Shown here piece after piece: positions 18,173 to 26,285 of a stretch of DNA of 64,000 nucleotides. The position numbers and the translations under genes are program-made. Below the pieces are notes generated by a model. That model was not told the DNA's origin and did no database searches. It saw nothing but the letters and a program-made list of their open reading frames with translations. The DNA is from Fuerstiella marisgermanici. Its GTDB lineage: Bacteria > Planctomycetota > Planctomycetia > Planctomycetales > Planctomycetaceae. The stretch is from the NCBI RefSeq assembly GCF_001983935.1, contig NZ_CP017641.1, positions 6,667,001 through 6,731,000 on the forward strand, read 5' to 3'. The first letter of the stretch is position 1. Every line of letters starts with the position of its first letter.

Positions 18173-19972
18173 ATGCGGCTAAGCACCATTTACTCAAATT
18201 TGCCGAACGGCTTCCGGCGAATCGATTTCAATCCCGGATTGAACGTCGTTCTTGGTGATATCCGCGACCCGGAGAACCGTGACAAGAGCGTCCATAACCT
18301 CGGCAAGACAACGCTCGCCCGAGTCATCGACTTTTGTCTGTGTCGGAAGAAAGATCCGAAGTTCTTCCTGTTTAAGCACGAAGAGATGTTCAAGGACTTC
18401 GTGTTCTTCCTGGAACTCGAAACTCTGTCCGGGCAATACCTGACGATTCGTCGAAGCGTTGCGGAAGCGTCTAAACTTTCGTTTGCGACTCACCCAACGC
18501 CACGCAGGAACTTGGTTGATTCAGACTCCGCAGACTGGGACCACGAGTACGTCGGCTTTGATTCGGGAAAGCAGATTCTCGACGGACTGTTGGGGCTGTC
18601 GGCTGTAAAGCCTTGGGACTTTCGTGTTCCGGTTGGATATTCCCTGCGTACGCAGAGTGATTTCACAGACGTCTTTCAACTTGCAAAGAACGCTGCCGGA
18701 AAACATCGCTATTGGAAGCCTTATGTTGCACACATCCTTGGATTCGACGCACAGTTGGTCGTGCAGGGGTACGACATTGAAGATGCAATCGAAGCCCTCA
18801 AACAGAAGATCGCCACGCTACGACTGGAGTTAGGTGCCGCAGATATCGATCTGGATGAAGTTCGTGGGCTGATTAAGATCAAAGAGGAAGACGTTAGCGC
18901 ACTGCAGGCAGCAGCGGACAAATTCGACTTCGAAATCAACGACTCTGCCATTAACACGGAGGTCGTCGAGCAACTGGACGCTGAACTTGCCGAGCTGAAT
19001 ACCACGCGATATTCCCTTTCCCGCACACGCAAGCGAATTGTGGATTCACTTCAGGCGGAGAATATTCAGTTTCGACCGAATGCAGCCCGAAAGTTGTTCG
19101 AAGAGGCTGGCGTCGTTTTCCCGTATCAGGTGAAGCGAGAGTTTGACGACCTTGTTCGATTCAATCGAGAAATCGCGGAGGAACGGATCGAGTATTTGAA
19201 GGCCGAACTCGAACTCACCAGTGAACGTCTTGCCAGCACAACGGTTCGTATTGACGAGCTAAATAAACGGCGGCAATCGGAGCTGCATTCTCTCAGCGAT
19301 GCTGATTCCGTATCGAAGTATCGTGATCTGAACGAACGACTTGTCGCGATGAAGAACGATCTCAGTAGCCTCGAACGCCAGCGTGAGGCATTGCTTGGAA
19401 TTCGCCAGAAAGAAACGGAGCTAAAAAAGCTCAAACGTGAGCTTGAAGACCAGAACGAAGCACTGCAGAACAACGTCGATCAGCAGGGAGCAAAGGAGAA
19501 CGGGCGTTACATCAGGGTCCGTGCGGCCTTGGCTGACCTTTGCAACCAGTTTCTTGGCCACAAGGCTCTGATTACGACTCGCGTGAATGCTGAAGGGCAT
19601 CTCGACTTTGAAGCGGAGTTTCTGGATACGCACAGCCATCCCACCAGCGAAGACGATGGCAAGAGCTACAAGCAGGCACTTTGCGCGGCATATGACCTAG
19701 CCATCGCGAAAGTTCTGCTCCGTGAAGACTTTCTGAGATTCGTCTACCACGACGGCTTGTTAGAAGGAATGGATGACCGTATTAAGCTAAACATGATCAA
19801 AGTCTTACGCGACCTTGCGGATCAGGGAATACAGCAGATCCTGACAGTGATCGACTCGGATCTTCCTATAGACAGCGACGGTCAAAAGTTCTCATTCGAC
19901 GACGACGAGGTAGTTCGTACTCTGCACGATGGCGGCCCAGAAGGTCGGCTGTTTAACTCGGACATTTGGTAA
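18173..19972 (+). CDS. DUF2326 SMC/Rad50-like ABC ATPase of an ABC-three-component system
   Basis: A 599-residue ATPase. The N-terminal lobe contains 'FNPGLNVVLGDI' and the Walker A-like 'SVHNLGKTTLARVIDFCL' (residues 39-56; the usual G-x-N-x-x-GK core is relaxed to S-V-H-N-L-G-K-T-T). Residues about 205-470 are rich in heptads and charged residues, a coiled coil. The C-terminal lobe has 'RFVYHDGLLEGMDDR' at about 520-534, the DUF2326 counterpart of Walker B/D-loop, then 'QILTVIDSDLP'. In ABC-3C systems this protein is thought to sense or move along nucleic acid or protein complexes and license the effector. It is the last gene of the cassette and is intact. Confidence 0.85.
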   Translation: MRLSTIYSNLPNGFRRIDFNPGLNVVLGDIRDPENRDKSVHNLGKTTLARVIDFCLCRKKDPKFFLFKHEEMFKDFVFFLELETLSGQYLTIRRSVAEASKLSFATHPTPRRNLVDSDSADWDHEYVGFDSGKQILDGLLGLSAVKPWDFRVPVGYSLRTQSDFTDVFQLAKNAAGKHRYWKPYVAHILGFDAQLVVQGYDIEDAIEALKQKIATLRLELGAADIDLDEVRGLIKIKEEDVSALQAAADKFDFEINDSAINTEVVEQLDAELAELNTTRYSLSRTRKRIVDSLQAENIQFRPNAARKLFEEAGVVFPYQVKREFDDLVRFNREIAEERIEYLKAELELTSERLASTTVRIDELNKRRQSELHSLSDADSVSKYRDLNERLVAMKNDLSSLERQREALLGIRQKETELKKLKRELEDQNEALQNNVDQQGAKENGRYIRVRAALADLCNQFLGHKALITTRVNAEGHLDFEAEFLDTHSHPTSEDDGKSYKQALCAAYDLAIAKVLLREDFLRFVYHDGLLEGMDDRIKLNMIKVLRDLADQGIQQILTVIDSDLPIDSDGQKFSFDDDEVVRTLHDGGPEGRLFNSDIW

Positions 19973-20565
19973 GTCTCGCCTTATTACGGGCTGGTGCAGG
20001 TTGCGCCTATTGCAGCTCTCGGTACTCTGAGGTTTCCTTTACTTGGACATCCATGCCGCTTTGCTGCGGCGTGTCAATAAAGAGCATGATTTGTAGTGCT
20101 CTGTGTGCGTCGCCTCATCCCTGCGACCAATGATGGTGCGCCCGGCCGTCCGTTATTTGACGCCTTAATTCTGTAGTCGCAGCGCAATGGTTTGAGGTCA
20201 CCTCTCTCCGCAGCCGCCTGCTGCGCGGACAATCAATCTGCATCCGATATTGCGTGTTGCCCGTCAGATGTCAGCAGCGTCAAAATGCTGTTTCGCATTG
20301 AACAACTGGCGGAACAGGCAACGGGTCTTGTTCTGTGGGAACAGCACGATGGCTCAGCGTTGCGCAGCAACGAACCGGCGAAGATAATGAGTCCAACGGA
20401 ATGCCCCCGGAGACCGACCGGCTGGGGGCATGGGAGCTAGCTACGAGGCTGGCATAGGTTATTCCGCTCGCTTTGGTGTCGCACATTCGGTGTTCTGTTG
20501 AATCCGGTTTGGCTACGATGCCCAGACACCGATTCCAGCAATTCCTGTCACAGGAAGAAATATCT
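19973..20565. other. Spacer after the ABC-3C cassette, no gene recognised
   Basis: Nearly 600 bases without a credible gene. Two overlapping open frames on opposite strands (20192-20440 and 20280-20654) look like chance products: neither has a domain or a good ribosome site. No terminator with a T-run was found behind the ATPase gene. Together with the 890-base spacer on the other side, this leaves the cassette isolated from the core genes ispG and the Deg-like protease. Confidence 0.55.
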
Positions 20566-22104
20566 ATGGCTGCTGCCTGTCGCCGTCTGCCCGTGAGCTG
20601 CCTTCTTGCGTTGTTGCTGTGCACTGCGAGCACGAACGCCGACGAAGAAGCCAATCTGACGGCCGTTGTTAAGGTTCATTCGAAGAACCGTACTATCAGC
20701 CTGAGTTCTCCGTGGCGCAAGCAGTCGCCGCGACCGGTCAGCGGGTCGGGGGTAATTATCGGTCCCGGGCAGCTGTTGACGAACGCTCATGTGGTGCTGA
20801 ATACCACTGAGGTGACTCTGCAGCCCTTCAATTCTTCCGAACGCATTCCTGCCGACGTAAAGATCCTCGCCCCCGGCATCGACCTCGCCTTGCTGGAGTT
20901 CGAACCGACCGGTGTTTTGGCCGACGTGAAGCCGTTGGAGTTGGCAGACGAATCGCCGAAGGTGCAGTCGACCGTGCGAGTCTACGGCTATCCCACCGGT
21001 GGAGATTCGCAATCGGTGACTGAAGGCATTGTGTCTCGCATCGAACACACTAGCTATCGCTACGGGACCAAGGGCATGCGAATCCAGATCGATGCGGCCA
21101 TCAATGCCGGCAACAGCGGTGGCCCCGCGATGGTTGACGGCAGGATCGCCGGCCTGGCGTTCAGCGTTCGCAGCAGCGCGAATGATATTGGCTACGTGAT
21201 TCCAACAGAAGAGATTCAGGGTTTCCTGAAGGATGTGGAAGACGGCACCTACGATGGCAAAGCAGACTTCCATGTGAAGTTTCAGTATCTGGAAAACAAA
21301 ACTCTGCGCCGCAAGCTGGGCATTCCCGCCGACACAACCGGAGTTCTGTGTCATGGCGTGCGGGAGCAACCGGATTCGCCGTTGCAGGATGGTGACGTAA
21401 TCACAAAGCTGGCCGACTACGACATCGATAACCGCGGTCGTTGCCGATTTAAGAACGACATCAGTTTGTCGTTCACGCGATTGGCCATCGAAATCGAAGA
21501 AGACGGCGTCGTGCCGATGACCGTACTTCGGGACGGCGCCGAACAGCAGCTTCAGGTGCCGGTGGAAACTCGGAAGAAGCTGATCGATTACACCGTGGGC
21601 CGATCGCCACGGTACTTCATCTACGGCCCCGTCCTGTTTTCCGAAGCCACCGCCGACTATAACGGCGCGATCGAATCGGCAATTAGTTCCGGCAGCGCCA
21701 GTCAGCGACGAGCCATGTCGTTTTCCAAATCGATGATGCAGGCCAGCGAGAGCCCACTGCTGAAACGCATGGGCGAATTCAAAGATGAGGATTCGAAAGA
21801 GGAGCTGGTTGTCGTTACCAAGCTGCTGACTCACGCGACCGCTCGCGGATACCGCGCACTTCCTTACTTCTTTACCGTGAAGTCTATTAACGATCAGAAG
21901 GTGACCGGGTTTGCTCAAATGGTCGAACTACTCCGCGATGCGGAAGGTGAGTTTGTTGAGATTCAATTCCACGACTTGATTGCGGATGTCATTGTGCTGG
22001 ATCGCCAGGAAGTGCTGGACGCAACAGAAGATATTCTGGAAGACAACGGTATCGTGCGGCAGGGCAGTCGCGACCTGATGAAGGTGTGGAACAATAAGGA
22101 CTAA
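20566..22104 (+). CDS. Deg/HtrA-like trypsin-family serine protease with C-terminal PDZ-like region
   Basis: A 512-residue exported protease. Start ATG 20566 is chosen because CAGGAAG lies just upstream and the product opens with a signal peptide ('CLLALLLCTASTNA'). The catalytic triad is complete: H74 in 'LLTNAHVV', D107 in 'GIDLALLEF', S184 in 'NAGNSGGPAM'. The C-terminal half ('GVLCHGVREQPDSPLQDGDV', 'FFTVKSINDQKVTGFAQMVELL') resembles the PDZ-like modules of plant-type Deg proteases. Domain order fits a periplasmic quality-control protease. Its 3' flank carries a copy of the 90-bp structured repeat only 11 bases after the stop. It is followed by a sulfatase but probably separately transcribed. 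Confidence 0.88.
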   Translation: MAAACRRLPVSCLLALLLCTASTNADEEANLTAVVKVHSKNRTISLSSPWRKQSPRPVSGSGVIIGPGQLLTNAHVVLNTTEVTLQPFNSSERIPADVKILAPGIDLALLEFEPTGVLADVKPLELADESPKVQSTVRVYGYPTGGDSQSVTEGIVSRIEHTSYRYGTKGMRIQIDAAINAGNSGGPAMVDGRIAGLAFSVRSSANDIGYVIPTEEIQGFLKDVEDGTYDGKADFHVKFQYLENKTLRRKLGIPADTTGVLCHGVREQPDSPLQDGDVITKLADYDIDNRGRCRFKNDISLSFTRLAIEIEEDGVVPMTVLRDGAEQQLQVPVETRKKLIDYTVGRSPRYFIYGPVLFSEATADYNGAIESAISSGSASQRRAMSFSKSMMQASESPLLKRMGEFKDEDSKEELVVVTKLLTHATARGYRALPYFFTVKSINDQKVTGFAQMVELLRDAEGEFVEIQFHDLIADVIVLDRQEVLDATEDILEDNGIVRQGSRDLMKVWNNKD

Positions 22105-22115
22105 CGAAGTTACTC

Positions 22116-22205
22116 TTTTGTTGTGGAAGGTTCGGGCTCGTGGGAAACAGCCTTCATAGCACGAAACGTCTGTTCTGCGGCCACAAGTCAGCGAGATTCG
22201 CTGTA
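22116..22205 (+). repeat. 90-bp structured intergenic repeat, copy 1
   Basis: Shares about 80% identity over 90 bases with 50354-50443, and is also related to the reverse strand of 58119-58207. It opens with TTTTGTTGTGG and contains GGGCTCGTGGGAAACAGCC. It ends GCGGCCACAAGTCAGCGA-GAT-TCGCTGTA, in which CAGCGA/TCGCTG forms a 6-bp hairpin. The opening TTGTGG can pair with the late CCACAA. Similarity to copy 2 continues weakly to about 22241. It lies directly behind the protease gene on the same strand. Confidence 0.85.
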
Positions 22206-22249
22206 ACGCAGCGCGTTCAGCTGGTTAATAATCGAAGATCAATTCATAC

Positions 22250-24451
22250 ATGCGAACGAACATGAAAACATTTCTCGTACTTCTCCCCATCCTTGCCGCA
22301 TCAATGGCAAGTCTGTCTGCCGGTGAGCAACCGAACATCGTGTTCTTTTTTGCCGACGATCAAACCACCAGCACGGTCGGGTGCTATGGCAACGATGTCA
22401 TCAAGACACCCAACATCGACACGCTCGCCGCGCGGGGAACTCGGTTTGAAAATGCATTCGTCAGTCATTCCATTTGTTGGGTCAGCCGTACCACGATTCT
22501 GACGGGCCTGATCGGCCGCAGTTACGGGACACCCAGCAACCCGGAACAGGCGCGAGCCGATGCGGTTGAGACGCTTTATTCAGACATCCTGCGCCAGAAC
22601 GGGTATCGCACCGGCTACTTCGGCAAGTGGCACGCCAAGATGCCGAAGGGGTATAAGAATGCTGACCACTTTGACGAATTCGAGGCCATCAGTCGCAATC
22701 CTTTCTACAAAAAGCAGCCGGACGGCAGCCTGCGGCATGAAACGGAAGTTATTGTTGATCGCGGGATTGAGTTTCTGAAATCTCAACCGAAGGACAAGCC
22801 ATTCGCGTTAAACATGTGGTTCAACGCCTGTCACGCCGAAGACAGCGACCGTCGGCCTGGCATCGGTGCCTTTCCGTGGCCTCGCGCGGTGGATGGCATG
22901 TACGATGACATCGCCATAGCGCCGCCGAGACTCAACGATCCGGCAATTTTCGACGCGTTGCCTGACTTCCTGAAGACCACCATCAATCGCGAACGCTTCT
23001 TCTGGCGATGGAATACAGACGAACGTTACCTGACGAACATGCGAGCCTATTACCGAATGGTGAGCGGCATTGATGGGGCCATCGGGCGGTTTATGCAGGC
23101 GCTGGAAGAAGCGGGACTGGCTGACAACACTATCGTCGTGTACACGGCAGACAACGGTTACCATATGGGCAATCGAGGACTCGCCGGAAAGTGGTCTCAC
23201 TACGAAGAGTCTCTTCGGGTGCCCATGATTGTTATGGACCCGCGAGTGCCCGATCGCCAGCGTGGTCAGGTGACGGACGCGATTGCTCTGAATCTGGACC
23301 TGCCCGCCACGTTTCTGGATTGGGCGGGTGCTGAGATTCCGAAACGTTACCAGGGTGCCAGTCTGAAGCCGATTGTCTCAGCAGGAAAACCGGCGGACTG
23401 GCGGACGGAGACCTTTCACGAACACTTCGCCGTGCGAAACCGCATTCCCGCCTTCGAAGGCTTGCGGAATGAGCAGTACAAGTACGTACGATACTTCGAC
23501 CATGGCAACCGCGAGTTTCTGCATGACCTGAAGAATGATCCGGACGAACTGATTAACCTGGCTGACAACCCGCAGCACGCGGAAACGCTAACGGCCATGC
23601 GAGAACGGACCACAGCGCGAGTCAGGGAAGTCGGCGGGCCGCTGGATCCGCTGAAGGGAGAATTCACGGCCTCCACCGTGCCTCATCCGGTTGCCGCCGC
23701 GAATGTTGGCGCCAGAATGGACGCTGACGGGTTTGTTCGCGTGTTCGACGGTAAGACGCTTCGTCACTGGACGGGTGATTCGCAGTACTGGTCGGTCGAA
23801 GATGGAGCTCTAACGGGCAAGACCGACGGATCGCTAAAGATGAATCGCTTCATCACCTGGAAAGACGCGACGCTCCGGAACTTCGATTTGCGCGTGAAGG
23901 TGAAAGTGACTCCGGGAGGTAACAGCGGCATTCAGTATCGCGGCACGTCGCGACCGGATTTGGGTCTGGACATCGTGACGGGTTACCAGTGCGACGTCGT
24001 GGCCAACAATCCCAACTACAACGGAATGCTTTACGAAGAAAAGGGCCGCCGCATTTTGTCTCACACCGGTGAGAAAGTCATTATCGATCCCGACGGCCAG
24101 CCGTGGGTCGTCGGAAAGATGCCGGTGGAGAATTTTGCTGCCGGCGAGTGGCATGACTTCCGCGTGTTGGTGGAAGGCAATCACCATCAGCATTGGATCG
24201 ACGGCCACAAGACCGCCGATCTGATTGATCTGGACGAAGACGGACGAAGCCTGGAAGGTGTGCTGGCCGTGCAAGTGCACGTGGGGCCGGCGATGACGAT
24301 TCAGTACAAAGACTTCAAGGTGAAACACCTTCCTGATGATCTTCCACTGCAAACGGCGGCCGACAACCCAATCCCTGCCGATGCGTATGGCGTCCGACCT
24401 CAGGGCAGGCTGCCGAAGGACTGGAAGGCTCCGGTTTACGGCGATAAGTAG
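22250..24451 (+). CDS. Sulfatase fused to a DUF1080 (3-keto-disaccharide hydrolase-type) domain
   Basis: A 733-residue exported protein with signal peptide 'LVLLPILAASMASLSA'. Residues 27-470 are a type I sulfatase: 'FFADDQTTSTVGCYG', the formylglycine position C76 in 'SICWVSRTTILTG', 'YFGKWHAKMPKG' and 'YTADNGYHMGNRGLAGKW'. The motif here is C-W-V-S-R, with Val in place of the usual Pro/Ala. Residues about 490-705 are DUF1080 ('VRVFDGKTLRHWTGDSQYW', 'GGNSGIQYRGT', 'GEWHDFRVLVEGNHHQHWIDG'), a concanavalin-like sandwich linked to glycoside binding or 3-keto-glycoside cleavage. The fusion suggests coupled desulfation and processing of one glycan. A second ATG at 22262 (MKTFLV) is an equally plausible start. 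Confidence 0.88.
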   Translation: MRTNMKTFLVLLPILAASMASLSAGEQPNIVFFFADDQTTSTVGCYGNDVIKTPNIDTLAARGTRFENAFVSHSICWVSRTTILTGLIGRSYGTPSNPEQARADAVETLYSDILRQNGYRTGYFGKWHAKMPKGYKNADHFDEFEAISRNPFYKKQPDGSLRHETEVIVDRGIEFLKSQPKDKPFALNMWFNACHAEDSDRRPGIGAFPWPRAVDGMYDDIAIAPPRLNDPAIFDALPDFLKTTINRERFFWRWNTDERYLTNMRAYYRMVSGIDGAIGRFMQALEEAGLADNTIVVYTADNGYHMGNRGLAGKWSHYEESLRVPMIVMDPRVPDRQRGQVTDAIALNLDLPATFLDWAGAEIPKRYQGASLKPIVSAGKPADWRTETFHEHFAVRNRIPAFEGLRNEQYKYVRYFDHGNREFLHDLKNDPDELINLADNPQHAETLTAMRERTTARVREVGGPLDPLKGEFTASTVPHPVAAANVGARMDADGFVRVFDGKTLRHWTGDSQYWSVEDGALTGKTDGSLKMNRFITWKDATLRNFDLRVKVKVTPGGNSGIQYRGTSRPDLGLDIVTGYQCDVVANNPNYNGMLYEEKGRRILSHTGEKVIIDPDGQPWVVGKMPVENFAAGEWHDFRVLVEGNHHQHWIDGHKTADLIDLDEDGRSLEGVLAVQVHVGPAMTIQYKDFKVKHLPDDLPLQTAADNPIPADAYGVRPQGRLPKDWKAPVYGDK

Positions 24452-24472
24452 GTCCATTTTGCCAAAATGGAC
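24452..24472. terminator. Perfect hairpin directly after the sulfatase-DUF1080 stop
   Basis: GTCCATTTT, loop GCC, then AAAATGGAC: a perfect 9-bp stem beginning one base after the stop codon. No T-run follows on either strand, so it is at best a weak, factor-assisted or bidirectional terminator. The convergent GNAT gene ends 160 bases further on. Confidence 0.35.
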
Positions 24473-24631
24473 TTCCGGCTTTGCAGAGTGCGCGCGGGGT
24501 GAGGCAGCAAAAGCGCGCGTTGATGAGTCGCCTGTTCGACAGCGGAATGTGCGGCGGCTGCGGGAAGGTATTGGGTCGCCTGCGGCGAGGTCCAGCCTGG
24601 CAGGCAGGACCTACGGGGTGGTGTGCAACTT

Positions 24632-25069
24632 CTACGCTTCTTCGCGCGTTTGAATGAACAGTGCCTTCTTCTCGCCTGGCAGTGTGAAGTCGAAGCCGCA
24701 GTTGCGGAAGAATTCGTCAGACGATGTAATCGCCATGACTTCCAGGATGTTTCGGCTGTGAGCGAGGTCCACGCACGCCTGGACCAGTTGTTTGCCGAGT
24801 CCTTTGTTTTGCATGTCCGGTAGCACGGCGAGGCTGCGAATTTCTGCCAGTTTGGACGAATAAATTTCCAGCGCGGCAAAGCCAACCAGCCGTGTGCCGT
24901 GACAGGCCACAAAGCCGAATGGGACAAGGTCCTGCAGTTCGTCTGGTGTGCGCGGCAGCAGCCGATTGGCCTTTACGAATTCGGCGATCAGGCTTTCCAG
25001 TGCCGGAAGGTCGTCGCATGTGGCGGGGCGTACAATTGCTGGGTTGTCGCTTGAAGTGGTCTCAGTCAA
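24632..25069 (-). CDS. GNAT N-acetyltransferase (ArgA-C-terminal-like)
   Basis: About 145 residues with a complete GNAT core: 'IVRPATCDDLPALESLIAEF', 'LVGFAALEIYSSKLAEIRSL', the acetyl-CoA loop 'VLPDMQNKGLGKQLVQACVD' (Q/RxxGxG/A type) and 'FFRNCGFDFTLPGEKKALF'. This matches stand-alone N-acetyltransferases similar to the acetyl-transfer half of N-acetylglutamate synthase. A role in arginine synthesis is possible but not proven. Start is uncertain: TTG 25069 leaves four bases to the cinA stop, while the alternative TTG at 25150 would overlap cinA by 77 bases and add a tail unrelated to the domain. It is last in the GT4-cinA-GNAT run. Confidence 0.82.
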   Translation of the reverse strand: MTETTSSDNPAIVRPATCDDLPALESLIAEFVKANRLLPRTPDELQDLVPFGFVACHGTRLVGFAALEIYSSKLAEIRSLAVLPDMQNKGLGKQLVQACVDLAHSRNILEVMAITSSDEFFRNCGFDFTLPGEKKALFIQTREEA

Positions 25070-25073
25070 CGGA

Positions 25074-26285
25074 CTATTTCGCTGCGTGGAGGAGATAAAG
25101 TCGTAGAAGATTTGCGGCCGTACGCGCGGCTCGCTGGCGAAAGATGGCAAGGTTGCCGGTCATGCTCACATCCTGAGAAACGTCCAGCTCTTTGCCCACA
25201 ACAATGACGCGGCCCTGCTGCATCGGCACGCCCTTGTCGTTGGTGACTAACGCTGCGGGCGATGACGCCAGCACAAAATCGGCGGCTCCGGCGTGAAGCA
25301 AATCGGCACTGCGGTTTCGCAGTGCGGCTTCCCAGTCAAGTTCTGGATCCGAGAACGAAGCGGCCGACGGGTAGAGCTGGCTGAATGCCAGGCGGCTCGC
25401 GTGATTTTCCGTTTCCGTAAACCATTGACCAAGTAGCCCGCCGGTGGTGGAACTCTCCAGCAGCGCCAAGGTCAAGTCGCGTCGCAGCAGGTCAGCGACT
25501 AAGACGTCGTGTAGCTCTGCATCGCCTTCACCGTAGACTGCGTCGCCAAGTCGGTTAAGAATTTGTTCACGAACCGCGGCTGTCAAGAGTTCGCATTCGT
25601 CCACGCTGCCAGCGCGAGCTGTAATCGACAGTGAGATCACGGCCTGGCTGGCGGTGATACCGACTTCCGGGTTGCGGCCTCTTGCCGTTAAGTCACCCAG
25701 CAGACGTTCTGCGTCAGATTCGCCATAGCCAAACGTCTTTAGCACCGATCTTCGCGTGACCACATCGCTGGTGGGCAGCGATTCGACAACCTGTTCGCGG
25801 AACATGCTTCTCATTTCCGCCGGCACACCGGGCATCACGGCGATGGTGCAGGGCGGATTGTCCAGCTTCATCAGAATGCCGGGGGCGGTGCCGTTGGCAT
25901 TGTGGATGCTGGTGGAGAATTCGGGCCGCAGCGCCTGCACCTTGTTGCGTTCGGGCATTTCGCGGCCGCGACTTTGGAACAACGCTTCGATGTGCTGCAG
26001 CGAAGGCGTGTCTTCCACCAGCTTCTGGTCGAAGGCTTCGGCCAGTGTTTCGCGAGTGATGTCGTCCAACGTTGGGCCGAGTCCTCCCGTAATCAGGACA
26101 ACGTGCGAACGCTGAGCCGCTTCCTGATAGATGCGGACCATCGCGTCGCGATCATCGGCGACGGTGGTGTGACGTTGAACCGTCCAGCCGCGACCTTCCA
26201 GTTCACGACTTAGCCACTGACTATTGGTGTCCAATCTCGCGCCGCAGGTCAGTTCGGATCCGATGGCGATAATTTCCGCCTTCAT
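25074..26285 (-). CDS. cinA: CinA family protein (competence/damage-inducible; NMN-deamidase-like)
   Basis: A 403-residue two-domain protein. The N-terminal MoaB/MogA-like domain has 'AEIIAIGSELTCGARLDTNSQ', 'LITGGLGPTLDDITRETLAE' and 'TAPGILMKLDNPPCTIAVMPG', the hallmarks of CinA. The C-terminal domain ('LLRRDLTLALLESSTTGGLLG') corresponds to the pyridine-nucleotide amidase domain (PncC), where 'E-S-x-T-x-G' is conserved; here it reads ESSTTGG. CinA proteins deamidate nicotinamide mononucleotide or hydrolyse ADP-ribose in NAD salvage. The start ATG overlaps the GT4 stop by four bases, so the genes are coupled, though no functional link is obvious. Confidence 0.9.
   Translation of the reverse strand: MKAEIIAIGSELTCGARLDTNSQWLSRELEGRGWTVQRHTTVADDRDAMVRIYQEAAQRSHVVLITGGLGPTLDDITRETLAEAFDQKLVEDTPSLQHIEALFQSRGREMPERNKVQALRPEFSTSIHNANGTAPGILMKLDNPPCTIAVMPGVPAEMRSMFREQVVESLPTSDVVTRRSVLKTFGYGESDAERLLGDLTARGRNPEVGITASQAVISLSITARAGSVDECELLTAAVREQILNRLGDAVYGEGDAELHDVLVADLLRRDLTLALLESSTTGGLLGQWFTETENHASRLAFSQLYPSAASFSDPELDWEAALRNRSADLLHAGAADFVLASSPAALVTNDKGVPMQQGRVIVVGKELDVSQDVSMTGNLAIFRQRAARTAANLLRLYLLHAAK

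Noticed and set aside
20548-21918. 456-residue minus-strand open frame
   Set aside because: Antisense shadow of the Deg-like protease, which has a full catalytic triad.
24580-24620. AGGTCC...GGACCT dyad near the GNAT stop
   Set aside because: Short and imperfect, one of many such in GC-rich spacers; no support as repeat or terminator.
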